Source of the DNA: Oribacterium sp. UBA3737
GTDB lineage: Bacteria > Bacillota_A > Clostridia > Lachnospirales > Lachnospiraceae
NCBI GenBank assembly: GCA_002371295.1
Contig: DFGZ01000100.1
Location: 1-16,482, forward strand
Direction: 5' to 3'
DNA: 16,482 nucleotides
The notes beneath the pieces were generated by a model. The model saw only the letters and a list, made by a program, of their open reading frames with translations. It did no database searches and was not told the origin of the DNA. Below are positions 1 to 7,502 of the stretch, one piece after another. Numbering within the stretch: the stretch's first letter is position 1; the number at the start of each line of letters is the position of its first letter. Both the position numbers and the translations under genes were made by a program.

Positions 1-87
1 GATATCATGACCATGCCGGGGCTTCCCAAGAAGCCTGCTGCTTTCGATATCGATGTAGTTGACGGAAAGATCGTAGGTCTGTTCTAA
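1..87 (+). CDS. fhs: Formate--tetrahydrofolate ligase, C-terminal end only (5' part lies outside the window)
   Basis: Frame 1 is open from the first base to a TAA at 85-87 and encodes 28 residues starting DIMTMPGLPKKPAA and ending GKIVGLF. This matches the very conserved C-terminus of formate-THF ligases (DIMTMPGLPKxPAA ... G.I.GLF), where the MPGLP stretch is part of the folate and nucleotide site region. The enzyme makes 10-formyl-THF from formate, ATP and THF in the cytosol. That product is the formyl donor for Fmt, encoded further down this window, and for purine synthesis. Only the tail is visible, so nothing can be said about its start or promoter. The call rests on a short but distinctive match. 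Confidence 0.85.
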   Translation, partial: DIMTMPGLPKKPAAFDIDVVDGKIVGLF

Positions 88-91
88 ACAA

Positions 92-172
92 GATAGTGTT
101 GCGCTGCGACCGTCGAATATACATCCGGATTGCGGGAGTGCGAAGCACGAAGCAATCCGGATTACCACTATC
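92..172. repeat. Composite inverted repeat between fhs and murE
   Basis: Three nested complementary pairs are visible. GATAGTG (92-98) pairs with CACTATC (166-172). ATCCGGATTGC (123-133) pairs perfectly with GCAATCCGGAT (152-162). Inside that, GTGC (138-141) pairs with GCAC (145-148) around a GAA loop. The 11-bp arm with the inner stem would fold into one long hairpin. No T-run follows either arm, so it does not look like a standard intrinsic terminator. It could be a dispersed palindromic repeat or a structured 5' leader of murE, whose ATG lies 40 nt downstream. The pairing is seen directly; the function is unknown. Confidence 0.6.
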
Positions 173-211
173 ACTCATATATTCATTCAAAAATAGAAAG
201 CGTTATATATC

Positions 212-1705
212 ATGGCTATATTTTCAGATTGGCTTAAAGATTTATCATATGAGACTTTACACGGAGATACCTCTTCAAAGGAGGTATCTGAAGTCATATT
301 TGACTCAAGAAAAGCTGCCCCTGATACAGTATTTGTATGCATGAAGGGTGCAAATACAGATTCTCATCAGTTCATTCCAGATGTAATCTCAAAGGGATGT
401 ACTGCCATAGTTGTGGAGGACGAAGCTCAGGCTCTTCCTGTAGACATTTCGGAGATCAACGAGGATATCACCATCGTCAGGGTGGAGAATGCCCGTGAGG
501 CTCTTGCACATATCAGTGCGGCACGTTTCGGATATCCGGAAAAGGAGCTGACAGTTATCGGCATCACAGGAACGAAGGGCAAGACCACAACTGCCCACAT
601 GATAAAGCAGATCTTGGAAGCCGATGGAAAATCAGCAGGTTATATCGGCACAACAGGAGTGGAGTACTCAGGAAATCATATAGAGACAAAGAACACAACT
701 CCCGAATCCTATGACCTGCAGAAGTATTTCAGAGACATGGTAACTGCCGGATGCAGCTACGTGGTTCTCGAGGCATCTTCACAGGCATTCAAGCTTAACA
801 GAGTTTCAGCCATCACCTTTGACTACGGTATCTTCACTAACATCGAACCCGATCACATCGGACCAAACGAGCATGCTGATTTCGAAGAGTACAAGTACTA
901 CAAGAGCTGCATCTTCAAGCAGTCAAAGGTCGGAATCATCAACATGGACGCCGACTATGCGGAAGAGCTCCTTCAGGGTTCACCTTGCAAGATGTACACC
1001 TTCTCACTGAAGAAAACCGCGGATTTCATGGCAGATAAGCTTCATCCTGTGAGCAGCAGCGATTTCGTAGGTATCGAGTTCCATGTACTCGGCCGCACAG
1101 AGCTTGACATAAAGCTTGATCTTCCGGGCAGGTACAATGTCTACAATGCCATGGCAGCCATCAGCTGTCTCACCCTTGCAGGCATCCGTCCAAAGGCTGT
1201 TCTCAGTGCCCTCAGAAATGTTCATGTAGCGGGAAGAACAGAGGTGGCATTTAAGAATGACACCATGTCTGTACTCGTAGACTACGCCCATAACGAGATG
1301 GCTATGGAGAACCTACTCAGCACCCTGAGGGAATATAAGCCAAAGCGTCTTGTTGTGGTTTTCGGCTGCGGCGGAAACAGATCCAGGGACAGAAGATACG
1401 GCATGGGCAAGGCTGCTGCAGAATTCGCGGATCTCAGTATCCTTACTTCCGACAACTCACGTTTTGAAGATCCTCTCGATATCATTAACGACATCAAGTC
1501 AACACTTGTTCCTGCAGGCGGAAAGTTCGTTGAGATACCTGATCGCCGTGAGGCCATCGAATATGCCATGACCCATGCGGAAAAGGGCGATATGATAGCC
1601 GTTATCGGAAAGGGTCACGAGGACTATCAGGAAGTAAAGGGCGTAAGAACTCATTTCCTTGACAGTGAAGTGATAGAAGAGACTGCAAAAAAATACAATT
1701 TATGA
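212..1705 (+). CDS. murE: UDP-N-acetylmuramoyl-tripeptide synthetase (Mur ligase, MurE family)
   Basis: Cytoplasmic ATP-dependent ligase that adds the third stem-peptide residue to UDP-MurNAc-L-Ala-D-Glu. The 497 aa are full family length. The N-terminal domain carries DSRK (31-34). The ATP P-loop GITGTKGKTT is at 117-126 and the substrate-binding TKNTTPES at 159-166. Lys231 in YKYYKSCIF is the likely carbamylated lysine. GRYNVYNA (306-313) precedes the C-terminal domain. The specificity loop reads DNSR (414-417), close to the DNPR of meso-diaminopimelate enzymes and unlike the DNPA of L-Lys enzymes, so meso-DAP is the likely substrate. DYAHNEM (357-363) departs from the usual DYAHTPD. ATG 212 is the first start after an in-frame TAG at 194 and gives a normal N-terminus. 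Its Shine-Dalgarno is poor. murF follows after 19 nt. Confidence 0.93.
   Translation: MAIFSDWLKDLSYETLHGDTSSKEVSEVIFDSRKAAPDTVFVCMKGANTDSHQFIPDVISKGCTAIVVEDEAQALPVDISEINEDITIVRVENAREALAHISAARFGYPEKELTVIGITGTKGKTTTAHMIKQILEADGKSAGYIGTTGVEYSGNHIETKNTTPESYDLQKYFRDMVTAGCSYVVLEASSQAFKLNRVSAITFDYGIFTNIEPDHIGPNEHADFEEYKYYKSCIFKQSKVGIINMDADYAEELLQGSPCKMYTFSLKKTADFMADKLHPVSSSDFVGIEFHVLGRTELDIKLDLPGRYNVYNAMAAISCLTLAGIRPKAVLSALRNVHVAGRTEVAFKNDTMSVLVDYAHNEMAMENLLSTLREYKPKRLVVVFGCGGNRSRDRRYGMGKAAAEFADLSILTSDNSRFEDPLDIINDIKSTLVPAGGKFVEIPDRREAIEYAMTHAEKGDMIAVIGKGHEDYQEVKGVRTHFLDSEVIEETAKKYNL
265..289. repeat. Perfect hairpin enclosing a Shine-Dalgarno-like sequence inside early murE
   Basis: AGATACCTC (265-273) and GAGGTATCT (281-289) are exact reverse complements separated by TTCAAAG. 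T274-G280 and T275-A279 could extend the stem. The 3' side contains AAAGGAGGT (278-285), which resembles a perfect Shine-Dalgarno site, and the 5' side is its complement. It covers about codons 18-26 of murE. No in-frame start follows at a suitable distance, so it is not the murE start signal. It could slow early elongation or fold with the leader; that is inference. Confidence 0.5.
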
Positions 1706-1724
1706 CTATAAAGAGGACTTTTTT

Positions 1725-3059
1725 ATGATATCTGCAGATATAAGCTTTGGGTTTACAGATGAAGGGATTGAGGAGATAGTACTTGATTCCAGAAAAGAGA
1801 TGCATAACGCACTGTTCGTTCCCATCATCGGAGAGCGCAGTGACGGACATGACTACATTGATATGGCAATAAAGAACGGTGCCGTTTCTGTACTTTCTTC
1901 CAGAGATATCAGACCTCTTAAAGAAAAGTATCCTGAGGTAAAGTTCTATCAGGTTCCGGACACAAAGACAGCCCTTCAGGAAATAGGCTACATGGAACGT
2001 CTTAAGTTTCACGGAAAGGTCATCGGCGTCACAGGCTCCGTAGGAAAGACCACCACCAGAACCATGATAGCCGAGGCTCTCAGTGCCGGATTGAAGGTGT
2101 TCCAGACTGCCGGAAATGCCAACTCTCAGGTGGGAGTTCCCATCACCATGTTCCGGATGGCTCATTCAGGTGCTGATATCGCCGTTATCGAGCTCGGTAT
2201 TTCAGAGCCCGGCGAGATGACAAAAATAGCCAATGTTGCGTCAGTAGACATTGCCGCAGTGACAAACATCGGTATCGCCCATATCGAATATCTGAAGACC
2301 CAGGAAAATATCATGAAGGAGAAGCTCCACATTCTTGACGGAGCGGAAAAGGATATCATTCTTTACACAAACGATGATGACCCTCTGCTTAAAACACTCA
2401 CCGTGGAAAAGCTTCATGAGTTTGGTATCGCTGTGGATAAGAACATCGACATCAGACATTATTCCATGAAGGATTACTCCTTATCACTTCTTATGAAGGG
2501 TAATCATATGCTTCAGAATGCCTCTGCCGCCATGCATATTTCAGAGGATGCAGGGGTTGATCCGGAGGGTGCAAAGGCAAAGCTTGAGTCCTTCACAGGT
2601 GTCCAGGGCCGCGGAGAGACCTTCAGGACAGCCTCCGGCGTCACCATCATCGATGACGCTTACAATGCTTCCCCTGTTTCCATGAAAGCCGGACTCGAAG
2701 CATTGTCACAGATCGAAGGTACAAGAAAGATAGCTGTACTTGCTGACATGCTTGAGCTCGGTGACAAAACACTGGATTACCACAGGGAGGTGGGGGAATA
2801 TCTTGCAACTCTCCCGATAGATGTGGTGTTCCTGCTTGGAGAAAAGGCATCCTACATCGGAACAGGCATAAACACTGTCTTTGATTCTTCCGACAGGGAT
2901 TCCGGCAAAAAGCCTACCATCGAGTATTTCAATGATTTCTCAGAGCTCGATAATACCATTCATGCAGTCGCCAAGGACGGGGACGTGGTTTTATTCAAAG
3001 GTTCCAACAGTATGAAATTGTCTGAGATCGTAAAGGAATTCAGACAGGAAAAAGTTTGA
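1725..3059 (+). CDS. murF: UDP-N-acetylmuramoyl-tripeptide--D-alanyl-D-alanine ligase
   Basis: Cytoplasmic Mur ligase that joins D-Ala-D-Ala to the UDP-MurNAc-tripeptide, the last soluble step before lipid I. The protein has 444 aa. DSRK (21-24) marks the N-terminal substrate domain, the P-loop GVTGSVGKTT is at 101-110, and NIGIAHIEYL (181-190) is followed by the lysine-rich stretch holding the likely carbamylated lysine (about 198-200). The C-terminal domain has DDAYNASPVSM (310-320), ADMLELG (340-346) and KGSNSMKL (425-432). The central region around 235-272 looks compact, and the usual G-H-N signature reads GNHMLQN (259-265). The start is ATG 1725, with AAGAGG at 1711-1716 spaced 8 nt. It directly follows murE, and its TGA overlaps the priA ATG, so the genes are probably co-transcribed. 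Confidence 0.93.
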   Translation: MISADISFGFTDEGIEEIVLDSRKEMHNALFVPIIGERSDGHDYIDMAIKNGAVSVLSSRDIRPLKEKYPEVKFYQVPDTKTALQEIGYMERLKFHGKVIGVTGSVGKTTTRTMIAEALSAGLKVFQTAGNANSQVGVPITMFRMAHSGADIAVIELGISEPGEMTKIANVASVDIAAVTNIGIAHIEYLKTQENIMKEKLHILDGAEKDIILYTNDDDPLLKTLTVEKLHEFGIAVDKNIDIRHYSMKDYSLSLLMKGNHMLQNASAAMHISEDAGVDPEGAKAKLESFTGVQGRGETFRTASGVTIIDDAYNASPVSMKAGLEALSQIEGTRKIAVLADMLELGDKTLDYHREVGEYLATLPIDVVFLLGEKASYIGTGINTVFDSSDRDSGKKPTIEYFNDFSELDNTIHAVAKDGDVVLFKGSNSMKLSEIVKEFRQEKV

Positions 3060-5074
3060 TGTACGCACAGATAATAATTGATATTACAAGTGATGCCCTG
3101 GACAGGGCATACACTTATCGCATCCCTTCGGGGATGGAGGTTGCAGCAGGGGATAGAGTTTCTATCCCTTTTGGTGTTTCAAATGCCATAAAAACAGGAT
3201 ATGTAATAGGGCTTACGGAGCATGTGGACTATGATCCTTCCAAGGTCAAGGAAATAAAAAGCGTCATGGATGACGCCATCTCAGTGAAGGAACAGCTCAT
3301 CCATCTGGCATCATGGATGTCCGCGGAATACGGCACCACCATGAACCAGTGTCTGAAAACTGTCCTTCCGGTCAAACGTGCAGTAAGGAAGAACGCCCGC
3401 CGTATCGATCCTCTTCTCCGGTATGCCTGTGAAAAGGATGAGTATCATGAACTTAACCCGGAGCAGCAGGCTGCTGCAGACCGTATCATAGACGGATTCA
3501 AAGAATCAGTTGATAAACCGGCTTCAGATGTTCCACGCTTCCTCCTCCACGGAATCACAGGCTCAGGAAAGACTGAGGTCTATCTGCATGTAATGGATAA
3601 GGTCATAAAGGCTGGCTACAAGGTGATAATGCTTATTCCCGAGATCTCTCTCACATACCAGACAGTAATCAGGGTATCCACCAGATTCAGAGGCCGGGTG
3701 GCCATCCTTAATTCCCGGATGAGCATAGGAGAGCGTTTCGAACAGTATATGAAATGCGAAAAAGGAGAGGTTGATATACTTGTGGGACCACGTTCCGCTG
3801 TATTTGCCCCCTTTGAAAAGCTGGGGATCATCATCATGGATGAGGAGCACGAAGGTGCCTACAAATCGGAAACCGCTCCGAGATACGAAACCAGGGATGT
3901 GGCATATCAGAGGGCAAAGCTTTGCAACTGTCCTGTCCTTTATGGGTCTGCCACACCCTCTGTTAACATTTACACTCAGGCTCTTAAGAAGGAAGTCTCT
4001 CTTATAGAGCTTCACCGAAGGGCCAAATCAGGATCAAGCCTTGCTTCCACCGAGATCATTGACCTGAGAGATGAACTGGCCAGAGGAAACCGCAGCATTT
4101 TCTCAGACAGGCTTCATGAGCTCATAACAGAAAAGCTCAACAGGCATGAGCAGATCATGCTCTTCATGAACAGAAGAGGCTACAGTAATTTCGTTTCCTG
4201 CAGAAGCTGCGGTCAGTCAGTAAAATGTCCTCATTGTGACGTATCTCTGACACTTCACAGGGACGGCATCATGAGATGCCATTACTGCGGACATGAGATC
4301 CCTCTCATGAAGAAGTGCCCTGTCTGCGGAAGTCCATATCTTGCCCCCTTCGGATTCGGAACCGAAAAACTGGAAAGCCTGGTAAAGCAGACCTTCCCTG
4401 AAGCCGTAGTGCTCAGAATGGATGCCGACACCACAAAGAACAAGGGCGGCCACGAAAAGATCCTGGAGCAGTTCCGTAGTCATAAGGCAGATATACTTAT
4501 AGGCACACAGATGATAGTAAAGGGCCATGATTTCCCGGATGTGACTCTCGTTGGTCTCATCGCAGCGGATCTCAGCCTGTCAGCACCGGATTTTCATGCA
4601 TCGGAAAAAACATTTCAGCTCATAACCCAGGCTGCAGGCAGAGCAGGACGTGACAAGGATTCGGGTCAGGTCATCATACAGACCTATCAGCCGGATCATT
4701 ATTCCATCGCACTGTCAGCTGCCCAGAACTACAAGCTGTTCTATGAAAAAGAGATAGGCTTCCGAAAACTGATGGGATATCCTCCCATCGAACACCTTAT
4801 GACCATACAGCTTTTGTCAAAGGACGAGGACATGCTTTCCGTAATGAGCAGTTCTGCTGCAGAGGCATTTAAACCGGAATGCGAAGCCGCCGGGGCTGAA
4901 TTTATCGGTCCTCTCAATGCGAGTGTATACAAGGTGAATGACATATACCGAAAAATCGTGTATATTAAACATCCTGAGCATGATATAATTATTCAGTTAA
5001 GGGACAGGTTCACTGCTGCTGTCAGAAATGTTGACAAGCGTGGGCTGGTCATGCTTAATTATGACGTACAATGA
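3059..5074 (+). CDS. priA: Primosomal protein N', replication restart DNA helicase
   Basis: A 3'-to-5' superfamily 2 helicase that recognises stalled forks and reloads the replisome. The start is ATG 3059, overlapping the murF stop as TGATG, with CAGGAA just upstream. An in-frame TTG at 3056 would add one residue. The 671 aa are somewhat shorter than E. coli (732) or B. subtilis PriA, mainly in the N-terminal and linker regions. Visible parts are the N-terminal 3' DNA-binding domain (1-105), Walker A GITGSGKT (165-172), the DEEH box (261-264), and eight zinc-binding cysteines (381, 384, 390, 393, 407, 410, 420, 423) interrupting the helicase core. GTQMIVKGHDFP (482-493) and QAAGRAGR (524-531) are helicase motifs V and VI. 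All key residues are present. Confidence 0.96.
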   Translation: MYAQIIIDITSDALDRAYTYRIPSGMEVAAGDRVSIPFGVSNAIKTGYVIGLTEHVDYDPSKVKEIKSVMDDAISVKEQLIHLASWMSAEYGTTMNQCLKTVLPVKRAVRKNARRIDPLLRYACEKDEYHELNPEQQAAADRIIDGFKESVDKPASDVPRFLLHGITGSGKTEVYLHVMDKVIKAGYKVIMLIPEISLTYQTVIRVSTRFRGRVAILNSRMSIGERFEQYMKCEKGEVDILVGPRSAVFAPFEKLGIIIMDEEHEGAYKSETAPRYETRDVAYQRAKLCNCPVLYGSATPSVNIYTQALKKEVSLIELHRRAKSGSSLASTEIIDLRDELARGNRSIFSDRLHELITEKLNRHEQIMLFMNRRGYSNFVSCRSCGQSVKCPHCDVSLTLHRDGIMRCHYCGHEIPLMKKCPVCGSPYLAPFGFGTEKLESLVKQTFPEAVVLRMDADTTKNKGGHEKILEQFRSHKADILIGTQMIVKGHDFPDVTLVGLIAADLSLSAPDFHASEKTFQLITQAAGRAGRDKDSGQVIIQTYQPDHYSIALSAAQNYKLFYEKEIGFRKLMGYPPIEHLMTIQLLSKDEDMLSVMSSSAAEAFKPECEAAGAEFIGPLNASVYKVNDIYRKIVYIKHPEHDIIIQLRDRFTAAVRNVDKRGLVMLNYDVQ

Positions 5075-5141
5075 TTGGTCTTGGAGCTTTTCAAAAAACT
5101 GCAAGTCCTTCTTACATGAAACAATACAAACCACATTTATC

Positions 5142-5147
5142 AGGGAG
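5142..5147 (+). promoter_or_regulatory. Ribosome binding site fixing the def start
   Basis: AGGGAG lies 7 nt before ATG 5155. It supports this start over the upstream in-frame ATG at 5071, which overlaps the priA stop and would add 28 residues not found in the deformylase family. Confidence 0.75.
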
Positions 5148-5154
5148 TATAAAA

Positions 5155-5670
5155 ATGGCATTAAGAACTATAAGAGTAATCGGAGATCCTATTCTTGAGA
5201 AGGAGTGTAAGCCTATAAAGGCTGTTTCTGACCGTACAAAGGAGCTTATCATGGATATGTTTGAGACCATGTATGATGCAAACGGTGTAGGTCTTGCAGC
5301 CCCTCAGGTAGGTATCCTTCGTCAGCTTTTCGTTGTGGATATCGGTGACGGAAAGCGTTATGTATGTATCAATCCTACAGTGACAGCTATCGGAGAGGAA
5401 GAGCAGACCGGTGAAGAGGGATGCCTTTCAGTTCCGGGCAAGGAGGGTGTAGTTACCCGTCCTATGAAGGTTCATGTCAAGGCCTGTGACATAAACATGG
5501 AGCCCTATGAGTTCGATGCAGAGGGTCTTCTTGCAAGAGCCATGGCCCACGAGAACGACCACTTACACGGAGTTCTTTACACCACAAAGGTGGAGGGCGA
5601 ACTTGAGGACGTAACATACGAGAACCTTGAGGATTATGATTTTGACGAGGACGAAGAAGAGGAGGCTTAA
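5155..5670 (+). CDS. def: Peptide deformylase
   Basis: Metalloenzyme that removes the N-formyl group from nascent proteins at the ribosome exit. From ATG 5155 the protein has 171 aa and begins MALRTIRVIGDPIL, the normal deformylase N-terminus. All three family motifs are present: GVGLAAPQ (44-51), EGCLSVPG with metal ligand Cys90 (88-95), and HENDH (132-136), giving His132 and His136 as metal ligands and Glu133 as the catalytic base. The C-terminus from about 158 is an unusually acidic tail rich in Asp and Glu. def sits 80 nt after priA and 102 nt before fmt. The def-fmt pairing is widely conserved because the two enzymes act on the same formyl group. Confidence 0.96.
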   Translation: MALRTIRVIGDPILEKECKPIKAVSDRTKELIMDMFETMYDANGVGLAAPQVGILRQLFVVDIGDGKRYVCINPTVTAIGEEEQTGEEGCLSVPGKEGVVTRPMKVHVKACDINMEPYEFDAEGLLARAMAHENDHLHGVLYTTKVEGELEDVTYENLEDYDFDEDEEEEA

Positions 5671-5760
5671 CGCTTCACATCTCTTTTTCTTGCTTGCAGC
5701 TTAAGAGTACCCCCGTAAAACAAAGTCATATATCATAGAACAGAATTGCTTTAGCCTATC

Positions 5761-5766
5761 AGGAGG
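5761..5766 (+). promoter_or_regulatory. Strong ribosome binding site for the TTG start of fmt
   Basis: AGGAGG is spaced 6 nt from TTG 5773. This perfect site, together with the family N-terminus MKVIFMGTPDFAV starting exactly there, makes TTG the confident start codon. Confidence 0.85.
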
Positions 5767-5772
5767 AAAGAT

Positions 5773-6750
5773 TTGAAAGTAATATTCATGGGAACACCTG
5801 ATTTTGCGGTGTCAACTTTAGAGTATCTTTATAAGGCAGGTCATGAAATATCACTTGTTGTGACACAGCCTGACCGTCCGAAAGGTCGTCACGGAGAAGC
5901 TCAGAAAAGTGATGTAAGGATCGCTGCCGAAAAGCTTAACATCCCTGTTATCACTCCTCTTAAGATCCGTACAGACGAAGAGGCAAAACAGTTTCTCAGG
6001 GAACTGGCTCCTGACGTCATTGTTGTTACCGCCTTCGGTCAGATACTTCCTCAGGAAATTCTGGATATCCCGAAGTACGGCTGCATTAATGTTCACGCAT
6101 CACTGCTTCCGAAGTACCGCGGAGCAGCACCTATACAGTGGGCGGTTCTTAACGGAGATGAGGAATCCGGCGTTACCACCATGCTTATGGACGCAGGTCT
6201 CGATACAGGAGATATCCTCATGACAAAGAAACTCCGTCTTGATAAAAAAGAGACCGGCGGCAGTCTTTTTGACAAGCTTGCAGCTCTCGGCGGGGAGCTT
6301 ATTGTTGAGACTCTTGAGGCATTGGAAAAGGGCACACTTACCCGCACACCACAGGATGCATCCCTTGCCACCAAGGTAGGCCTTTTTACAAAATCATCCG
6401 GTCTCATAGACTGGTCACGTCCCGCAGTAGAGATAGAGCGTCAGATCCGCGGTCTCAACCCATGGCCTTCGGCATACACCTTCCTTTCTGGAAAGCAGCT
6501 CAAGCTCTGGGATGCAACGGTGCTCACAGCCGAAGATATAAAGGGATATGATCTTCAGGAGGTCTCGGATCTTGAAACAGACAGGGATTCCGAAAGGTCA
6601 GACAGGGAAAAGTCAGCAAAGCTTTTCAGCGACAGAAAGAAGCTTCTCATCGCTTTCTGCGGTGCGGATTACCTAAAACTTAACGAGCTTCAGCTTGAAG
6701 GAAAGAAACGCATGACAGCAGAAGATTTCCTGAGAGGTTACAGATTTTAA
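5773..6750 (+). CDS. fmt: Methionyl-tRNA formyltransferase
   Basis: Transfers the formyl group of 10-formyl-THF to Met-tRNA(fMet) for translation initiation. The gene uses a TTG start with an ideal AGGAGG. The 325 aa are slightly above the usual 310-315. The Rossmann-type catalytic domain has GTPDFAV (7-13), TQPDRPKGR (31-39), and the catalytic stretch INVHASLLPKYRGAAPI (105-121) with Asn106 and His108. Catalytic Asp144 sits in MDAGLDTGDIL (139-149). The C-terminal OB-fold domain contains GLNPWPSAYT (228-237) and ends with LQLEGKKRMTAEDFLRGYRF. Between about 255 and 295 the OB domain carries a charged Asp/Glu/Arg/Lys/Ser stretch in place of the usual short turns. fhs at the left edge supplies the substrate and def removes the product's formyl group. 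Confidence 0.96.
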   Translation: MKVIFMGTPDFAVSTLEYLYKAGHEISLVVTQPDRPKGRHGEAQKSDVRIAAEKLNIPVITPLKIRTDEEAKQFLRELAPDVIVVTAFGQILPQEILDIPKYGCINVHASLLPKYRGAAPIQWAVLNGDEESGVTTMLMDAGLDTGDILMTKKLRLDKKETGGSLFDKLAALGGELIVETLEALEKGTLTRTPQDASLATKVGLFTKSSGLIDWSRPAVEIERQIRGLNPWPSAYTFLSGKQLKLWDATVLTAEDIKGYDLQEVSDLETDRDSERSDREKSAKLFSDRKKLLIAFCGADYLKLNELQLEGKKRMTAEDFLRGYRF

Positions 6751-6776
6751 GGACATTTTCTCATCATTTAGTGAAT

Positions 6777-6784
6777 AGGGGAGG
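6777..6784 (+). promoter_or_regulatory. Ribosome binding site of the YugP-like peptidase
   Basis: AGGGGAGG ends 7 nt before ATG 6792. It sets the start there rather than at the in-frame GTG 6771, which would put the site inside the coding region. Confidence 0.75.
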
Positions 6785-6791
6785 TTTTACT

Positions 6792-7499
6792 ATGTACGGT
6801 TACGGATATCCAATGTATTTTGATTGGACATATATTCTTGTTCTCATCGGTGCTGCATTTAGTATGATTGCCAGTGCCAATGTAAACTCAACCTTTGAAA
6901 AGTATTCGAGAGTGCTGTCGGGTTCCGGTCTCACCGGTGCTCAGGCCGCTCAGATGATCCTTGAGAGAAACGGTATCAGCAATGTGAGAGTCCAGGGCAT
7001 CCAGGGGCATCTTACAGATAACTATGTACCAAGTAAGAAAGTCCTTAATTTAAGCCAGTCAACTATCGGAAGCAGCTCTATAGCTGCCATCGGTGTTGCC
7101 GCCCATGAGTGCGGACACGCCATTCAGGATGCGAGAAGTTATTCACCGCTTGTACTTACGAGAACCATTTCTCCTGCCTGTGCCCTGGCTTCAAAGTTTT
7201 CGATTCCTTTGATCATCTTTGGACTCTTCATAGGTATGACTCCACTTATCAACTTCGGAATCATGGCATTTGTTGTTGCTATATCTTTCCAGATCCTTAC
7301 ACTGCCCGTAGAGTTCGATGCTTCAAGACGAGCAGTTCAGACTCTTCAGGAAAACGGCATGATGACCCGGGAAGAGCTTTCAGGTGTGAAGGCAGTTCTC
7401 AGGGCAGCAGCCCTTACCTATGTTGCCGCTGCAGCATCATCAATTTTGCAGCTTTTACGTTTGATTCTCATCGCAAAGGGAAATAACAGAAGAAGATAA
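6792..7499 (+). CDS. YugP-like membrane zinc metallopeptidase
   Basis: A 235-aa protein that resembles the YugP family of Zn-dependent peptidases (Pfam Zn_peptidase_2). A Gly/Tyr/Met-rich N-terminus leads into a membrane segment (about 13-30). The HECGH motif (105-109) supplies two His ligands and the catalytic Glu. EFDAS (174-178), with a glutamate that probably completes zinc binding, follows two adjacent hydrophobic segments (about 136-150 and 154-172). A further hydrophobic stretch (205-228) precedes the basic tail NNRRR. The topology suggests a membrane-embedded or membrane-associated protease. Substrates of this family are not established. It lies between fmt and rsmB, 3 nt before the rsmB ATG, so it is probably translated from the same message. 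The family call is firm; the biological role is unknown. Confidence 0.88.
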   Translation: MYGYGYPMYFDWTYILVLIGAAFSMIASANVNSTFEKYSRVLSGSGLTGAQAAQMILERNGISNVRVQGIQGHLTDNYVPSKKVLNLSQSTIGSSSIAAIGVAAHECGHAIQDARSYSPLVLTRTISPACALASKFSIPLIIFGLFIGMTPLINFGIMAFVVAISFQILTLPVEFDASRRAVQTLQENGMMTREELSGVKAVLRAAALTYVAAAASSILQLLRLILIAKGNNRRR

Positions 7500-7502
7500 T
7501 AA

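Noticed and set aside
123..180. Intrinsic terminator of fhs
   Set aside because: The hairpin is strong but neither its arm nor the outer stem is followed by a T-run.
1602..2165. 187-codon open frame on the minus strand across the murE-murF junction
   Set aside because: Both opposite-strand genes are intact and conserved; the frame is Cys- and His-rich with no domain, typical of a shadow.
3056..3058. TTG start of priA
   Set aside because: The adjacent ATG 3059 gives the usual TGATG overlap with the murF stop and needs no rare start codon.
5071..5154. Upstream ATG for def overlapping the priA stop
   Set aside because: It would add 28 residues outside the family. ATG 5155 has a good ribosome binding site and the conserved N-terminus.
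5671..5772. Promoter in the def-fmt gap
   Set aside because: There are AT-rich hexamers such as TATATC at 5729-5734, but no acceptable -35 box lies at 16-18 nt. I see nothing else in this gap except the fmt ribosome binding site.
6771..6791. GTG start for the YugP-like peptidase
   Set aside because: The strong AGGGGAGG at 6777-6784 would lie inside the coding region; it is correctly spaced for ATG 6792.
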